From: Adiantum capillus-veneris
Lineage: Eukaryota; Streptophyta; Polypodiopsida; Polypodiales; Pteridaceae
Direction of reading: 5' to 3'
Assembly (NCBI GenBank): GCA_014529385.2
Contig: CM043963.1
Span: 99,213,912-99,277,911, forward strand
DNA: 64,000 nucleotides
Shown: positions 1 through 11,197 of the stretch, piece by piece
How the letters are laid out: each line of letters begins with the position of its first letter
How positions within the stretch are numbered: the first letter of the stretch is position 1
Notes under the pieces: model-generated
What the model saw: the letters and a program-made list of their open reading frames with translations, nothing else
Database searches by the model: none
Told to the model about the DNA's origin: nothing
Translations under genes and position numbers: made by a program

Positions 1-1420
1 GAGAGAGACGTCTCCAAGGTGGCAAGAAGCAAATAAGCGTTTTGAGCTTCGCGTTCTCATCCTCAAGATCTTGAATTTGTGCTTAAAGATGATCCGCCGG
101 ATCCACTTGCAGAGTGGGTACAAAAAGACGTGTTGGCTTGATGGGAGTGAATGACCCTCCGCGTTGCATCGTGACTTTTGCCTGCTCCGTGGGATCTCGT
201 CCTTGTGTTTGAGGTGTGTTGGGGGGGGGGTTCTGTTGTGTGAGCTTGCCATAAATTGAGGGAAGTTGTCACGTGCACATGGCTATGTGTGCCACTTGGA
301 CATGCTTCAACAACTTTCAGAGCCCCAGTTTTCCACTTCTTCCTAGATAGGAGTGTCTAGAATCCTGGGAGGATTAGTACCAACAAATTTGTGAGCCCAT
401 TTGCAAGATCTCCATGTCCGGCCGAGTCCATTAGATTAGGTTTTCCAGTTTTGGAACCCTCTTGCATAAATGGTTTGTACACGTGTTTTGACAGATGTTG
501 TTACACTACGATGGACATCTAGCATGACAAGCATATAGTTTTAGGTTAGAGGAATCCAACGAGTCATTCCCTGCGTCCATCGAATTCTTGGGTGGGCAGA
601 TGTGCGACGGTTTCACCTAGAAACTAACCCCCTGGTCAAAGTTATTAATAATCATTTTTATGGTTTATTTGTAGGAATTTGACAAAAATATTGTCCTACC
701 TGAGCCTTTGTGGGTTTATAACCAATAAATTGGGCCTTAAAGGGGCCAAGAGAGAGCTAGCGATATCATCAAATTTGGATAATGCTACTTGTTGTAGAGC
801 CAGCCTGGTGTTTTGGCATCAGTCAGCCCTAGAGTTTCCTGTCACCAACACTCAACTCTAGCTTTTTCTGCTCAAGGCTCCCGATCAGCTAGTGACAACA
901 GCTTTGAGCCCTAGCGCTTGCTATATTTGCAGATCAGCTCCTAGCGTTTTCAGATTTCAGCCCTTCCCTCACCGGATCGGCGTGGATCTGTACTCGCTCG
1001 CCATCTCTGTTGCGGTCCAGTACTTCGGCAGCCCATTGAGCCTCTCCTCGGCCATTCCCTCGCCGGCATCCAATGCTCCCATTGATGTCCATCATCGGCA
1101 TCGTGGAGATCTGCGTTTTCAACCCTTTATTCCTCTCACATCGGGAGTGCAATTCAGCCCCATATCAACCCCTTAGTGACCATCCGCAATTCCACATCGA
1201 GAAGGATCTAAAGGTGCATAAAATCAACCATGGAGGTGCCTCGTCTTGAGGAGTTATCGCAGCGACATTCTGTCAAAGGTGGCATCGGAAGATGCAATGA
1301 AGACAAGAACTGGCTCGTGATCCGGTGGGTACCTCGACTTCGATCTAGAACACCTGCAATGCCAAACACATGAACCAGACACACCTGTGGAGAAGAGAGA
1401 TCAGTGAGGTAGAAAGAGAC
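1..1420. other. Unassigned sequence, no recognised gene
   Basis: Only short ORFs occur here (60-94 codons), overlapping on both strands. None shows a motif I recognise, and I see no LTR ends, tRNA or TIR. The stretch may be ancient transposon debris or intergenic DNA; I make no functional call. Confidence 0.5.
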
Positions 1421-1425
1421 AGGAC

Positions 1426-1429
<4 letters not shown>

Positions 1430-1493
<64 letters not shown>
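1430..1493. repeat. (GA)n microsatellite
   Basis: Uninterrupted GA dinucleotide repeat of about 64 bp. Unlike the GA tracts at 2391, 37459 and 44267, it is not followed by the LINE 3' sequence. It generates artefactual Ser-Leu or Arg-Glu ORFs on both strands. Confidence 0.95.
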
Positions 1494-1495
<2 letters not shown>

Positions 1496-1599
1496 CTCCA
1501 TGCTGATAACAATCTGCTCATACAAGTGACCAAGGGTGGTCACATAGAAGTGACATGCCCAATGGATAGACCCGAGGTGCACACAACTGCGGCTGCTTG

Positions 1600-2390
1600 C
1601 TATTGACACTGCCAACTGCTTTTGCACACAAGACCATAGGCTTGCCCATCACACTGGCCAACACCCCAAGAATCCGAGAATGGAAGGAGAGGAACGGGCC
1701 TCAAGGCAACAATCAAAGCATGGTTGCCCTCTAGGGATCGGGAATCTCTCCTCTCCATACCCTCCTCAAGATGCTTGTTGACCATCGCAAGGTGTGGGAA
1801 GACCTGTCGGCGTGTGGAGATGTGAAACAGCCCCACGACAGCCCAAAAACGCTAGAGGAGCAAATGCCCAAAAGATGCTAGGCTGGCTGCTATCTCTGCC
1901 AACAACTGACCTCATCTGTGGGGGCACCCAAGGGAGGGTGCCCCTGTTGGGGCTGATCTGTTTAGCTCGAGGAGAAACCCCTGCTTGCGTCCCTCTCAAC
2001 TCCTGGAAAGGAAGTCGGACCAGGAAGCTAGAGTGAGCAATCTGCAACTGGAAAGGGAGGGTTTCGTGGACGAGGATATCTGCTACAAAACTTTGAGGTC
2101 GAATAATATGTGGCCATGGCCCATCATACCATCCAACTACTACCCCCGAAAGACGTCTGGGAAGTATCATGCTGTTTATTGAAAGTGCATCCAGCTCTAT
2201 CAAGAATCTCCTCAAGCCAACCGACTCACAAGTCGCACACCAGCATCTGCAGAGAAATATGTCGAGCTATGCCTAGAGAAGGAGAACAGGGCGGAGCTGA
2301 GTTGTGCCCCCCCTAGGGCTGCCCCTCGCCCAAGGGGAGGCCGATGGGAGCAAAAGGGTTTTTGTTCTGTCAGGGTTTTCAACCTTTGCT
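1600..2390 (-). other. Degraded minus-strand reading frame, unassigned
   Basis: A 149-codon minus-strand frame (1766-2215) is continued by shorter open stretches in other frames down to about 1600. The composition looks protein-like (several Trp, Pro and Gly), but no diagnostic motif was found. It directly abuts the GA tail of the LINE copy at 2391, so it could be the sequence into which that LINE inserted. It may be retroelement remnant or spurious. Confidence 0.25.

Positions 2391-2482
<92 letters not shown>
2391..2482. repeat. (GA)n microsatellite forming the LINE-1 3' tail
   Basis: About 92 bp of GA repeat with one GC interruption. It directly abuts the conserved LINE 3' end (atgaaatgaaatg... 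ttaacgtcttcaaaggcc). In the LINE's own minus-strand sense this is a (CT)n tail in place of poly(A). Confidence 0.9.
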
Positions 2483-2487
<5 letters not shown>

Positions 2488-3187
2488 GAAATGAAATGAA
2501 ATGATATATTAACGTCTTCAAAGGCCAAAATGACCTACGAGACCAATCTGTTACATACTGGTGAATCTGATACCATGTCTGAGTACAAAAGAAAAAGAGA
2601 TACGAAATTGAATCTAGAAGTGTTACTAGCTAGAACTGTGTGGGGTATGTGTAGCCATTAATACAATGGGTGCCCAATACAAGAGAGACATACAATGGGT
2701 GATGAATCCATCCTCATTTGTACTCTGGATGTCGAGATAGTATGGCTCGAACCCTCTGTTGTAGTCTCCATCAATGCTGTGAAGCTCCTCTCCTCAATTG
2801 TGGGTGAAGCTCTTCTCCTCAATTGTGGGTGTCTCCGTAGCTTTGATGCTCTGTCAATGAGAGTACCGCGCGTGTGAGTATGAGCTGAGCTTTGCAACGG
2901 TGGCTGCTCTTCTATCTCTTCAGTGTCTGCTGTGAAGAAATCAATTATCTGTCTCTGGGATTGTCTCTCTCCAGATCTCCTTAGTAACTATCTTTGTGTC
3001 TATGTAACTCAAGTAGATACAATACAAGACATTTTTGGTCCTGATAGCTCATGACTTTATAGAAGGGTTCAAAGCCTTCTTTGAATAGACAGCGGAAGCG
3101 ACCCCGTATCTCGTAATACACTGTGCACTGACATATATAATGCATTTCTGTCTGGCTCTATATGGCATAGGCGAAATATCCTGTTAG
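2391..3187 (-). mobile_element. LINE copy 1, 3' part (minus strand), interrupted by element B
   Basis: The LINE 3' UTR begins after the GA tract and matches the ends at 37499 and 44313. Towards 3187 it enters the C-terminal ORF2 region, which aligns with 38060-38150 of the nearly full copy. The copy is cut by LTR element B at 3188 and resumes at 17743, with GTTAG duplicated on both sides. No long frame survives. Confidence 0.8.
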
Positions 3188-3769
3188 TGTAGCGAGGAAA
3201 AGGTGTCGTGCTCTCTAGAGTGGGTGCTCCTAAGTGCGACAAAAGAAACATCACATAAGAACATGACTCAAACACAGAAGTGGAATATGACTCAAGACAT
3301 GATACAACTCAAAACACAACTGCACAATCAACTCAAAGGAACTCGACAAACTCAAAGAACCATACAACTCTGGCTAGTAGCACACAACCCCAAGCTCAGG
3401 ACTCAAGGTACAATGGGGGTGTCGAGGCTCCAATGTGCAGGGAGAGTGCCAGTGGCGTGCAAAACTCTAGACTCGGGGCTTTAGACTAAACGCTAAACCA
3501 TACAAAGTGGATGATGATGCATACCCACGACTAGAACCAACCACTCATATGTATCTCCTAAAGAGCCACCAACAGCTGGCAAATATCCGAATCCAGCTAA
3601 GCCTATCTCCTAACTGAGGTGGTGGTGATATGGCCATGGTGTCCATTAGACCACCATCCGTAACACTTGCCACGTGTCACTGCCTAGGCGGGAGTCCGCC
3701 CGGTGTGAACTCAAGCCCAACTGCAACTAACTGCTTGTCCCATGCCAGTGACACTGTAGCCCTACTACA
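3188..3769 (-). repeat. Element B 3' LTR
   Basis: 582 bp starting TGTAGCGAGG and ending CTACTACA. It is homologous to 17113-17742 and more distantly to the LTRs of A. The adjacent internal sequence ggttgcccaccacaag is the same as beside the left LTR of A, which marks this as the 3' LTR of a minus-strand element. Confidence 0.9.
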
Positions 3770-4170
3770 GGTTGCCCACCACAAGAGCACGCACCGTCTC
3801 GGTGAGATAGAACAATGAAACTAGAGAGAACAGTGAAACGAGCAGGAAAACGCAGTACACTCTGACTGAAGAAGGTGATGTTTGGAGAAGATTTTGAGTT
3901 CCTAGGAGGAAGTACCAATGAAGCAATGCCGATATTTGCAAGATATGCTGAAGAAGTAATGATCCTGGCTCAATGAGGTAAGCTGTCCAGAAAGTAGAAA
4001 CTGAAGATTACCTAGATGAACAAATCCCACAACGCTAGTGTAAATGCAACCAATCTTGAAATACATTGGTTTTAGGGCCTCCGCAACGATTAAACTTGTG
4101 AAAATTTCCCTGATTTCTTCGAGGCGTTGCTCAAAATCTAACTTGAATGGGGAGGTGGGAGGGAGGGGGT
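3770..4170 (-). other. Element B 3' untranslated region
   Basis: Internal element sequence next to the 3' LTR with no coding frame I can support. Its right end is G-rich (aggggcgagggggtg) and resembles the longer G-rich minisatellite at 22385-22790 in element A, so both come from the same family region. Confidence 0.6.
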
Positions 4171-4658
4171 TAGATAGGGGCGAGGGGGTGTGGAGAGGGG
4201 CGAGAGCAAAGGAGAGGTGGAGAGGGGCTGGGTAGGAAACAACAAACGAGCAAGAGACACAATGAGAACATAGCAGATACCATGACGTGAGTTGTCATAA
4301 TGGCAGCACCGATAGCGGCGACAAACTTCCTCCTACTGCAGTCCTTTGTGAGCTTACCAAGTTTTAAGGCTTTTACTAAAGGGCTAACTGAGCAATCAAC
4401 CTCTGTGACTTCTACACTAGGTGTTGGCTCAGGTGGCTCATTGGGCTCAGTTACGGTAGGAACACAGGAAAAGGGTGGGACTTTAGGCAAAGGTTGAATA
4501 GATAGTCCTTAACAAGACATAGACTTGGTAGCTTCCAACCACTCTAACAGATCTTCAGCTGACCCATCAGGAGGAGTAGGCTGTTCTTGTTCAGGGTTGG
4601 TTTCCATTGACAGAGAACTTTGCTGCACTATGGGATCCATGCCTCCTTCTAGGCGAAT
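4170..4658 (-). pseudogene. Element B protease-RT linker remnant
   Basis: Minus-strand frames here match the A polyprotein between protease and RT. Both share the run WLEGGMDP followed by a Gln/Pro/Asp-rich stretch and LLEWLEAT (LLQWLEAT in A). The frame is broken, and the fragment ends abruptly where element C begins at 4659. No RT motif follows. Confidence 0.75.
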
Positions 4659-5336
4659 TGTCACAAGACGGGGACCACGTGCCAATAGAAAAGAACAGAC
4701 TTTTAGCACTTCAATAACAACTGAACTGAAAGAGAGAGACGACACGTGACACGGAGTGGCGGAATTCCACCCCAAAGAGTATTGGCCCCAAACCTTGGCG
4801 CCCCTTTCGGTATTTATTTATATTGCATCATCAAAGTACAAGCCGGTACTCCATCCTCTGTACCTTCGTCCAGAAGCATGCTCGAGAATGAGCCTATGGC
4901 CTCATATTTAAAGGCCCTAGGCCCCAAAAGCAGTTTACATAAAAAGCCTTCAAACTCAAAAGCTTCCGATCCAAAAGCAATGCCAAAAGCTGCCAGCGTA
5001 AATCACGGAATTCCGTACAACTACCACGTCAACAGTGACCGCAAAACGCAAAAATCCGTATAGTCTGCCACATCATCATGTCATCGCAATTTCTGGGTTT
5101 TTTCGTACAGTTGCCACATCATCAGTTGCTACGCAAGTCTTTTAGTGTGTGTGTGTGGGTCCTGCTTTATTTTAATCCTTTAAGTCACTTGGGCCCCATC
5201 GGATGGGGTCCCATAAGTTGGTATGACTTCTTCTTCTTTTGCTGTTGCTTGCTCTTCTTAGGGTTTAGGCCCCTCGGCCGTGATATGAAGGTTTGCTCCG
5301 TTCTTCAGTGACTTGACACGTCAGCAGTTTGTGACA
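4659..5336 (-). repeat. Element C 3' LTR (complete)
   Basis: 678 bp starting TGTCACAAGACGGGG and ending TTTGTGACA. The first 600 or so bases include the block also found in the partial LTR at 6902-7267. The terminal third matches the LTR pieces of element E (18915-19089 and 32456-32688). Confidence 0.88.
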
Positions 5337-6888
5337 TCTCCCCTTCTTGAAAGAGAGTAATCTTCCGCGATTACAACATATCTGCAAAACAACTCAAGTT
5401 AGCTTCAAAATTTCCGAGGGACATTTCGAAGGACAATCAGTTTGCTCGTTTTTTTGGTTAAGGAGTTAGCTTCTCCACTCAGCTTTTTTGTTAAGCAGTT
5501 GGCTCCTCCTATTTTCGGCCCTTTTGTTAAGGAGTTGGCTTCTCCTTTCATCCAAATCGGAACTCTTGATATTCCGGCGTAGTAAAATTAGCAATCACAC
5601 CCAGATCGCTGATCTTCCATTGGTGTCTTGATGCACTAAGATTACAAACCTAGGCAATCTCATCCAATCAGGAATGTTCAATGTTGGCACATCACAATGC
5701 AACACAAATGCTCACATATGCATGTTACAAGACACAACAAACAACGCCGTTGAGCACTCCCTCGAGACAAACGGTCTGCGGTATAAAGCTACTCAACGAC
5801 TACCTGGTCACTCCCCCTGCAAATAACCTAAAAATGTCCGGGCCATGAGCTCAGAGGACTGTACAACCAAATGCTTCCCAGACCGCAGTCTGCGTCGCTT
5901 GGAGGTTCAAGCATACAACCAAACACTCCCCAGGCATCGGCTTGTTCGTTCGGAGGTTTTCTAGCATACAACGGAACGCTCCCCAAACATCGGCCCGCAT
6001 CGTTCCGAGATTTTCAAACATACAACGAAACGCTCCCTAGGTATCGGCCTGCGTCGTTCCGAGGTTCAAACAATACCAAAACAGTATTTCTCACTTCTCC
6101 ACCTGGGAGTATTTAAAACCAAAATCAAACAATTCAAATCGGCACCAAGATAGGTTTAAAACAAATACCATCCATTTCAAACAAAGTCCATACAGGATCA
6201 CCAAACAAGTTCTCAAACAGAACTCAAACTTAAAAAGCAATCTCGACATCAGTCGAGCTTGAAAAGTCGATTGACTTTCCATCCCGAAACCTGCACCAAA
6301 AAAATTAGGGTTAGGTTCATTTCATAAGGTCGTAGTCGGCCACAGCATGGTCCATCAGCTCTTGGACAGACAAAGTTCCTCTGGCGGCGATGGTAGTCCC
6401 AAGACATAGCAATCACAACAAATCTCCAAGGTTTTTAGCTCGAAAAGAGACACCTACTAAGACATGTCGAGAAGTTTCAAGATATAATCTGCAAGGGTTT
6501 CCATGGCAAGCATTTCAGGATACCCCACTCTGCCAGAAGTTGCACTCCGAAGGAAGATGTTAGAAACCATACAACTTCGGGCAAATTTTTTTCTTGAAAG
6601 CTTGCCAAGTCCTTGGAGTGTGCGGCTTGGTACTTATTAACATCTGCATGGCATTGCTTTTGGTCTTGGATCCTTCTCTTGCAAGTGATCTTTATGGCTT
6701 ATGCCCTGTAAGACATGAGCGGTGAAGACGGGAGCGCGCCCGATGCGCGATGAAGTAAGAGTGGGAGTGACTAATAAGTCTACGGTCGGAGCACGAAGCT
6801 AAAATTTCCAATGAACTTTGGAAGTGCGATCTTGCTCTGTCTGCTCTTTGGTAGGACCGGTATGCTTTTAGAAAAGCATATACCTGAT
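5337..6888 (-). other. Element C internal region with gag debris and tandem repeats
   Basis: 5870-6070 holds about four imperfect units of 50-55 bp built around a motif like acgctccccaggcatcgg...gttccgaggtt. About 6330-6690 aligns on the minus strand with the gag gene of element E but is too broken to read through. There is no protease, RT or integrase, so C must have depended on a related autonomous element. Confidence 0.7.
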
Positions 6889-6900
6889 GCTCTGATACCG
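6889..6900 (-). other. Element C primer-binding site (initiator tRNA-Met type)
   Basis: The minus-strand sequence CGGTATCAGAGC differs in its first base from the canonical plant TGGTATCAGAGC site. It lies one base inside the right LTR, as expected for minus-strand DNA priming. Confidence 0.8.
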
Positions 6901-6901
6901 C

Positions 6902-7267
6902 TGTCACAAGACGGGGACCACGTGCCAATAGAAAAGAACAGACCGAACATACTTTTAGCACTTCAATAACAACTGAACTAAAAGAGAGAGACGACACGCG
7001 GAGTGGCGAAATTCCACCCCAGAGAGTATTGACCCAAAACTTGGCGCCCCTTTCGGTATTTCTTTATATTGCATCATCAAAGTACAAGCCGGTACTCCAT
7101 CCTCTGCACCTTCGTCCAGAAGCATGCCCGAGAATGAGCCTATTTCCTCATATTTAAAGGCCCTAGGCCCCAAAAGCAGTTTACATGAAAAGCCTTCAAA
7201 CTCAAAAGCTTATGGTCCAAAAGCAATGCCAAAAAGCTGCCAGCATAAATCACGGAATTCCGTACAA
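6902..7267 (-). repeat. Element C 5' LTR, truncated
   Basis: 366 bp corresponding to the first half of the 4659-5336 LTR, stopping at ccgtacaa. Element B coding sequence resumes immediately after. Relative to A, about 350 bp of host sequence is missing at this insertion, so the end was lost in a deletion. Confidence 0.8.
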
Positions 7268-7664
7268 CAGTGAGACAAGGGCTTCTATAATCAGTGAGGA
7301 ATGCAGCGGGATGGTATATCATATAGGACTGATGGTTGCACTGGGAGGTGCCCGCCACTAGGACTTGCTCTGTGGTAAAGTGATTGAATTACTGCAAGGG
7401 TTTCACTTCTAAAACTCGCATCTAGCCGCAGCATGTCACAGAGGAGAAGGTGTTCTTCAAGATTGTCTCTGCTGTAAGGGTATCTTTTTCTACCAGCGGT
7501 TTCTCTAGTACCTTCATCTGTTGTAGATCAGCAATTGATTCCAAGAAAGCGTCATCGATATCGGAGAGCAAAGATTTGGATCCTTGATTGGCAGTGTGGG
7601 ATGGCCTGTCAACAATTGGAGGCGGGTATCCACTGGTGTGAGAATGTGTGGGGGAGTTGAACTT
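7268..7664 (-). pseudogene. Element B gag-protease linker fragment
   Basis: Minus-strand frame homologous to A at 27290-27780. It shares the acidic stretch SLLSDIDDAF and the ETILKN segment ahead of protease. The frame is open from 7694 to 7422. Element D inserted at 7665, separating this fragment from the gag of B at 15062. Confidence 0.75.
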
Positions 7665-8237
7665 TGTGGGATTTTGCCGCACGTATCGAAGCAAGGGCCT
7701 TGCCTAGCACTGTGTGCGAGCCACAGATGGCTCCAAGCACGCAACTAGCCTAAACTAGTAAGCTCAAAGATGGCGATGGTGTGTCACTCACCACTCTACG
7801 CTTGCTGTCATGGAGGATTCCTCGTCGCGAAGAAGAAGGAGCTGCCGCTGCGTTGTGCTCAACCGCTTCACTGCCGCCGTGCCGTCGTCGCAATGCTCGA
7901 TCACTCTCTCTCTCTCTCTCTCTCTCACACGCATACACACACACAAGGAGATGAAGAAGAAGATGGAGATGGAGCAAGAGCACTCTTCAATTGCACAAAT
8001 GAAAGAATGAATGAGTTTTAGGTTTAGGTGACTTTTATATGAGCTCGCTCCATTCACACTTGGGTGCCCATGATTAGCCAACTAACCCTTGAATGTTCCA
8101 GTTAGAGTGCGCCTCTCATCGGCGATCACTCTACCCTTTTTCTATTGGACCGACAAGCTTGGTCCTTGACTCTACCAAATAAATAATACGGCGTTTGTCG
8201 TAGGTGATAGGGTGTCCGTGAGCCGTGAGGGTTAACA
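7665..8237 (-). repeat. Element D 3' LTR
   Basis: 573 bp. In the first 95 or so aligned bases it shows about 5 differences from the partner at 14456. It contains a (TC)n/(CA)n tract at 7903-7945 that is shorter than in the partner LTR. Confidence 0.92.
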
Positions 8238-9950
8238 TGTCCCCCTTTCTGATGTAGATTCCGTCCTCGGAAGCTATTGAGTTGAAGCTCGTTCGAGGTG
8301 GAAGAGCATTATTTGAGATGAATGTCCTTAGCCTTGTTCAGTCACTGCAAAATCAAACAACATTGGCACAGTAATTGCATTCTCATATAGAATTAAAAAG
8401 CATATGCAGTTATAGTCAGCCAAATTGATTGGTAACAAAATTTTAAACCATTTGTCAGTAATAAACATTAAATTGTAATATAATCAAACCCATAAACAGT
8501 TGTAAAAAGAAAAAACTAAACAAGTTCGGGGTCGCTAATTTAACGGTCGAAAGGCACTAAAGATTGACTATTAATACCATGGGCAAGCTTCTCAATTTTC
8601 TCTGGTCAATTAAGTTGTTTAATCGCGAGAGCCAAGTATTTCATGTCCGAGGACTAACTAGAGGCTATACCTAGAAGACCTTGTAGTTAAGCTACGATAA
8701 AAGGATTGCTCATGAAATCATTGGCTGACTTATTTCTTTTTCTTTGACCCCCCAAAGTCTTTTCATAGTGATTCAATTTTGATGTGTGTGCTTATTTTGT
8801 ATGCCTTGGGTTTTTTGCTTTTCAAGAAAAAGCGCCCACACTGGGAACCTCTAGGACTCTAGTACCATAGGCGATACATGTGAGTGAAGTACCAAATCAA
8901 GCTGAGATTTCTCTTTCTGCTTTAGATTTTACATTGTGACACTTTGATTTTTTATTGTTTGTTCGTTTTTAGCATTTTAATTTTGTAACTATGGGGGGGT
9001 TATATAACACTGTTACCCTCAGGCTCATCACATTCGTAAACTCCCTTTATAATACTTAAGATAAAGGTCAATAGGGACTAAGCCCACTAGAAAGCCCTAG
9101 TACATCGCACACAATGCTGCCTAAATCTGATTAAGAACCTAAGTAACCATTGATTATTAGGAAGGCATTCCCCATGGTATTAAGAGAAGATCTCTAACGC
9201 TTAGCTTGGTCAAACTAGCTTAGTCGGACTGCTTGCTTTTTAAACCTAGACAAGTAATTATGACAAAATATTACATTGAATTTAATGTTTGTTACGAAGC
9301 AAATGCGTTGAATATTATGCTACCAATCACAATTAAAGCAGACAAACATAGATGCAAAGAAGATAAGGGACAATGCTAATGGACAAGAAACATCTGTTTG
9401 TGTTGATGATCGCGCTTGGTTTGAAGAGTGAACTAGAGAAAGATTCCATGAAGCTCCAAATCCTAACCACAGCAACACGTTCATGTACACACTATGAAGA
9501 ATACCTCTAGGAGGTACATCAGTGGGGCAAAAGAACTTTGCTAATCACTAAACTCTAAAACAGAAACACTCCTATTGTACTAATCCTACCAATCCTCCAT
9601 CACTCGAGTGATGAGGATCAAAGGTGTTTGATGACATAGGTTTCTGTTTTAGTGTACCGGATGTGAATGTGTAGGTTTGGGTCAATGTTTTGACTTTTAT
9701 TGTGCACACTCGTTTGCTAATTGCTCTTACTCTTTACTATTTTTGTTTTTTGTGAGTATGAGGCTTTATATATACATTCCTTAAGATCGAAAAGCTCAAG
9801 GGTCAGGGAAAGAAGGGTAAGAGGGAAATAAATCAATAGGCTGACATGAATGAAGACTCCCCCCTTCCTTGGGTAGATTATACTTTAAAAGGATGTCATC
9901 ACCTTTTGGAACCAGTTATTCCAATTGGTAATAGGTGAGGATTTTAATTC
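8238..9950 (-). other. Element D non-coding 3' internal region
   Basis: AT-rich sequence without supportable ORFs between the 3' LTR and the last D coding frame. It begins with the polypurine tract on the minus strand. In an autonomous relative pol would occupy this general position, so this part was either replaced or never held it. Confidence 0.6.
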
Positions 9951-9954
9951 TCTA

Positions 9955-10851
9955 TTACCTTGGGTGCCTCATCGAGTTGCAAGGGGGGTAAGGTACTCTC
10001 CCATGAACGAACTTGAAGTAGTGCATCACGTAATAATTGAACAATGGGAGGTGTGTCTTTGTAACTTCATAGAGGCTGCCTATGGTAGGTGGAGGTTGTG
10101 TAGAAGCTTTTACCTCTATTGATGCATTACATGAGGAGCTAAAAGATTTATTCGTTTTTTCTATGGTTGAATTGAGCAAAACAAGCCTTTCTTGCTTGGA
10201 AACCCATACTAGCTTTGGATCCGGTGTATAGTGTTCTGTGATTTTTTCTTTCCCACGATCTTTCATCAGCTTTGTCGTCATAGGGTTTGACTCACATGGG
10301 TCAGGTGACAGGTAAGAACACAATCTACGTTTTGGCACCCAGATTTGATCATTTCCTTGATAGTAGCCTTGGGCTTCCAATAGTTGTTAATAAATCCAAT
10401 GCCACGTTTCCTTACATTTCTTAGAGCGAGTGGGACGTTTCTTACAAGGCTTCCGTTTTTTAGCATCAACCATGGTTGTTAAAGAAGATTTAGGGATCCA
10501 CTTGTATGTTTTCTTTGTTATATGAGAACGAGTCTTGTCAAAAGCTATATGCATTGCTTCTAGCATATTTAAGGGTACGAGTGGTGGCATTTCATCTCCC
10601 TCAGGTGTTACCCAGGTCGTCCCCCTATTTCCCCAAGTGTCTATGGTTGCCGCTAGGTGGACCCAATCCACATTGTCCGACTTAGTCATCCCAGGTAGTG
10701 CATCCATATAAGGAGAATCTTCCCCAACGTCAGTGTCCGCTTTACATGTGTAACAATACTGCAATAAGGCAGAGTGAACTGTGGTGTCAGATCTATGATC
10801 AATTATAAACTTGTTTTCTAGAGGATGTGCTCTACCAGTTACAAGATCCAC
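9955..10851 (-). pseudogene. Element D C-terminal ORF of unknown function
   Basis: Two overlapping minus-strand frames (10851-10387 and 10380-9955) encode a basic, Lys-rich protein following protease. A Lys/Arg cluster (AKKRKPCKKRPTRSKK) could bind nucleic acid or act as a nuclear signal. No RT, RNase H or integrase motif is visible. A frame change at about 10385 breaks it. Confidence 0.5.
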
Positions 10852-11197
10852 TCGATGACAGAATCTTGGAACTTCAAGTAGACATGGTTTTTAGACCAGT
10901 CATGCATCATTTTTGTTTCTCTCATAAAAGGACGTCCTAAGTTCATCTCCGATGCCATAGTGTGCTTGGAGAAATCCATAACAATGAAGGTAATTCTTAT
11001 TTTATGTCCAAGGACCTTGATCTTGAGATCTTCTAGCATCCCAATGGGTTTAGCAATAGACCCATTGGCCATCTTCACTACTATGGTTGTGGTCGCAAGG
11101 TGAGATCTTCCCATAGTTTCCTAGCAATTTTTAGTCACAATGCTAACCTCAGCGCCACCATCAAGGATTCCCTTCACAGTTAATCCCTTGGTAGTGA
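10839..11197 (-). pseudogene. Element D retropepsin-like protease
   Basis: Aspartic protease region of the D polyprotein. The active-site-like motif ILDGGAEVSIV precedes a stop, after which the frame continues through NLGRPFM and MHDW, matching the C-terminal part of plant gypsy retropepsins (GRPW...H). The usual D-T/S-G is DGG here, as in A. The stop just after the motif would separate the two halves, so it is probably inactive. Confidence 0.6.

Larger units (their letters stand above)
4659..7267 (-). mobile_element. Element C: short non-autonomous gypsy-like LTR element
   Basis: The left LTR is 4659-5336 and a truncated right LTR is 6902-7267, with only about 1.57 kb between. LTR ends are inverted (TGTCACA/TGTGACA). 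A primer-binding site like the initiator-tRNA-Met type (CGGTATCAGAGC on the minus strand, 6889-6900) sits one base from the right LTR. A purine tract (AGAAGGGGAGA, minus strand) abuts the left one. The interior holds only gag debris and short tandem repeats. It interrupts element B. Confidence 0.85.

Noticed and set aside
1208-1627. Ser-Leu or Arg-Glu repeat ORFs over microsatellites (also at 2273, 14561, 37454, 52439, 55024)
   Set aside because: They are translations of (GA)n/(CT)n tracts in all open frames and have no coding content outside the repeat.
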